DNA of 5,975 bases from an uncultured Collinsella sp. (GTDB taxonomy: Bacteria; Actinomycetota; Coriobacteriia; Coriobacteriales; Coriobacteriaceae), in the NCBI GenBank assembly GCA_900549355.1, contig UROA01000114.1:1-5975 (forward strand), written 5' to 3'. This document shows, piece by piece, positions 4,562 to 5,975 of this stretch. A program made the translations under genes and the position numbers. The notes beneath the pieces were generated by a model. The model was not told where the DNA came from. It worked only from the letters and a program-made list of their open reading frames with translations, and did no database searches. Positions within the stretch are counted from its first letter, which is position 1; each line of letters starts with the position of its first letter.

Positions 4562-5975
4562 TTACTCCGGACGCTTGGCGTTCCAAATGATGGCCCCGTC
4601 GAGCACCTCGACGTCCTCGACGTCTGCCTGGGTGCCCGTGATGGAAGCGTAGTGGCAAAGCGGCTCGATGACGGCGATCTCATAGAGGCGTTCCTGAGCC
4701 TCGGCCCACTTCTTGGCCGCAGCGTCGGTGTCCTTGGCGGTGCGGGTCTCGGCCACGAGCTTGAGCGCCTCCTCGTCGGACAGGCCATAGAAGGCCTTGG
4801 AGACCGAGAGGGACTGGGCCGGGATGGGCTTGTAGTTGGTGGAGGCCACAAAGAGGTCCCACTGCTCGGGCTTGCCGGAGCGGATGTCCATGAAGGTCGC
4901 GAACTCGTAGCTGTCGACCTCGGCGGTGAAACCGGCCTTCTCGAGCTGTTCCTGCAGCGCGACGGTGGCGTTATACATATCCTTGTAGTCGGGGGTGGTC
5001 AGTAGCTTGACCGTTTCACCGGCATAGGAGGTCTTGGCCAGAGCCTTCTTGGCGGCCTTGGCGTCGGCCTGGTTGAAGTACTTCTTGCCCGCGTCGGTCG
5101 CCCACTGAGTGTTCTCGGGGTTGCCAAGGTTGGGATCGATGTTGAAGAGCTCCTTCTCGCCATAGGCGGCAAGAGCGGCCGCCTCGCAGTCGATAGCCAT
5201 GAGGGCGCACTTGCGGATCTCCTCGTCGGCGAAGATGCCCTCGTTCATGTTGAGGAAGGCGGTCAGAACGCCGGCGTTATGGGTGTAGAGCTTGACGTCG
5301 TCGTTGCCGTCGAAGTCGTGGTAGTTCTCGGTGGGGATCTCGCCAGCGATATCGTACTCGCCGGTCTCAAACCCGCTCACGCGCGTGGAGGCCTCGGTCA
5401 CGAACTGATAGTAGATGTCCTTGGTGGGCGCGGAGACCTTGCCGGTGTAGCCCGAAGCCTTGCCGTGGGCAGCGACATAGTCCTCGTAGCAGGTGAGATG
5501 GACGTACTGGTCCTGCTTCCACTCCGCAAACTTGTAGGCACCGGTACCCACGTACTCGGTCACGCCGGTATCGCCCGCGGCCTCGATGACCTCGGAGGGG
5601 AAGATGCCCGGATACTGGGAGTGATTGCCCAGGATGATCAGAAAGTCGATGGCGGGCTCGGTCAGCGTGCAGGTGACCTCGTGGTCGCCCGAGGCGGCGA
5701 AGGTGGCGCCGGGCAGCAGACTCGCGGCGCGGTCGTTGACGGTGAGCCAGCGGTTCATCGAGGCCACGACGTCCTCGGAGCCAAGCTCCTTGCCGTTGTG
5801 GAAGGTGACGCCCTCGCGCAGCTTGATGGTGTAGGTCAGGCCGTCGTCGGAGACCTCATAGCCCTTGGCCAGCACGGGCTGGGGCTCGTAGTCGCTATCG
5901 AGGCCAAAGAGCGGCTCGACGACGTTGCAGATGATGTCCATGGTCACAAGCGACGACGTGGTGTGCGGATCGAGA
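4562..5975 (-). CDS. ABC transporter substrate-binding protein, family 5 (DppA/OppA/NikA-like), N-terminus beyond the right edge
   Basis: The extracytoplasmic solute-binding component that delivers ligand to the permease pair. The frame is open to the edge: residues LDPHTTSSLVTMD precede a GTG at 5947 that could be mistaken for a start, and LDPHTTSS is the conserved first strand of mature family 5 proteins. I see 470 residues; full members are about 530-550, so the lipoprotein or signal peptide and about 50-80 residues are missing. Counting from the first visible residue, the SBP_bac_5 signature spans about 34-77 (LAKGYEVSDDG, LREGVTFHNGKE, SEDVVASMNRW), and GTGAYKFAEW (143-152) is another family block. 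The protein ends IIWNAKRPE. Lysine codons sampled over the C-terminal third are all AAG, a stronger bias than in the ATPase genes, fitting high expression. Peptides are the likeliest ligand given the operon, but this family also binds nickel, glutathione, haem and opines, so the substrate is unproven. Confidence 0.95.
   Translation of the reverse strand, partial: LDPHTTSSLVTMDIICNVVEPLFGLDSDYEPQPVLAKGYEVSDDGLTYTIKLREGVTFHNGKELGSEDVVASMNRWLTVNDRAASLLPGATFAASGDHEVTCTLTEPAIDFLIILGNHSQYPGIFPSEVIEAAGDTGVTEYVGTGAYKFAEWKQDQYVHLTCYEDYVAAHGKASGYTGKVSAPTKDIYYQFVTEASTRVSGFETGEYDIAGEIPTENYHDFDGNDDVKLYTHNAGVLTAFLNMNEGIFADEEIRKCALMAIDCEAAALAAYGEKELFNIDPNLGNPENTQWATDAGKKYFNQADAKAAKKALAKTSYAGETVKLLTTPDYKDMYNATVALQEQLEKAGFTAEVDSYEFATFMDIRSGKPEQWDLFVASTNYKPIPAQSLSVSKAFYGLSDEEALKLVAETRTAKDTDAAAKKWAEAQERLYEIAVIEPLCHYASITGTQADVEDVEVLDGAIIWNAKRPE

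Noticed and set aside
4607..4625. Short direct repeat CTCGACGTC/CTCGACGTC.
   Set aside because: It encodes the acidic DVEDVEV stretch of the binding protein; simple codon repetition explains it.
4418..5005. Plus-strand open frame of 195 codons crossing the hairpin and the binding-protein 3' end.
   Set aside because: It is antisense to the conserved binding-protein C-terminus and shows no family motif; its start lies inside the permease gene.
5945..5947. GTG as the start codon of the binding protein.
   Set aside because: The frame continues upstream to the edge through LDPHTTSS, a conserved part of the mature protein, and no signal peptide follows the GTG.

Overview
The window is GC-rich (roughly 60% by eye) and tightly packed, with every supportable gene on the minus strand, so transcription runs from the right edge to the left. 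The proteins fit an anaerobic, amino-acid-fermenting Actinobacteriota of the Coriobacteriia, with Collinsella or a close relative my best guess. That guess rests on the GC content, the oxygen-sensitive dehydratase/reductase family next to a peptide-type importer, and the general look of the proteins. No rRNA or marker gene confirms it.

Layout in transcription order. From the right edge to 4562 is most of a family 5 solute-binding protein, whose signal peptide lies outside the window. Positions 4474-4561 are an intercistronic gap holding a strong hairpin (4508-4551). Then follow two permeases (DppB-type 3520-4473, DppC-type 2693-3523) and two ATPases (DppD-type 1694-2689, DppF-type 919-1704). 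Junctions are a 4-bp ATGA overlap, a 3-bp gap with a near-ideal Shine-Dalgarno, and an 11-bp overlap. This is the standard A-B-C-D-F order of a dipeptide/oligopeptide importer. The operon promoter is off the right edge.

After a 76-bp, locally AT-richer gap with a plausible weak promoter comes a 2-hydroxyacyl-CoA dehydratase/double-cubane-cluster (YjiM-like) protein, 9-842. Its frame stops about 40 bases after entering a run of eight G (8 C on the plus strand, 31-38). Dropping one G opens the frame to the window edge and puts a Cys about where the family is expected to have one. The gene is therefore probably frameshifted (error, decay or phase variation) rather than a naturally short protein.

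How the genes work together: the binding protein captures a peptide-like solute and delivers it to the permease pair, and the two ATPases drive import. The dehydratase-family protein would act on fermentation chemistry downstream of amino-acid uptake, but that link rests on adjacency only. I see no mobile element, CRISPR array, RNA gene or clearly new system. The items most worth a second look are the G8 frameshift, the hairpin between binding protein and permeases, and the short second ATPase.
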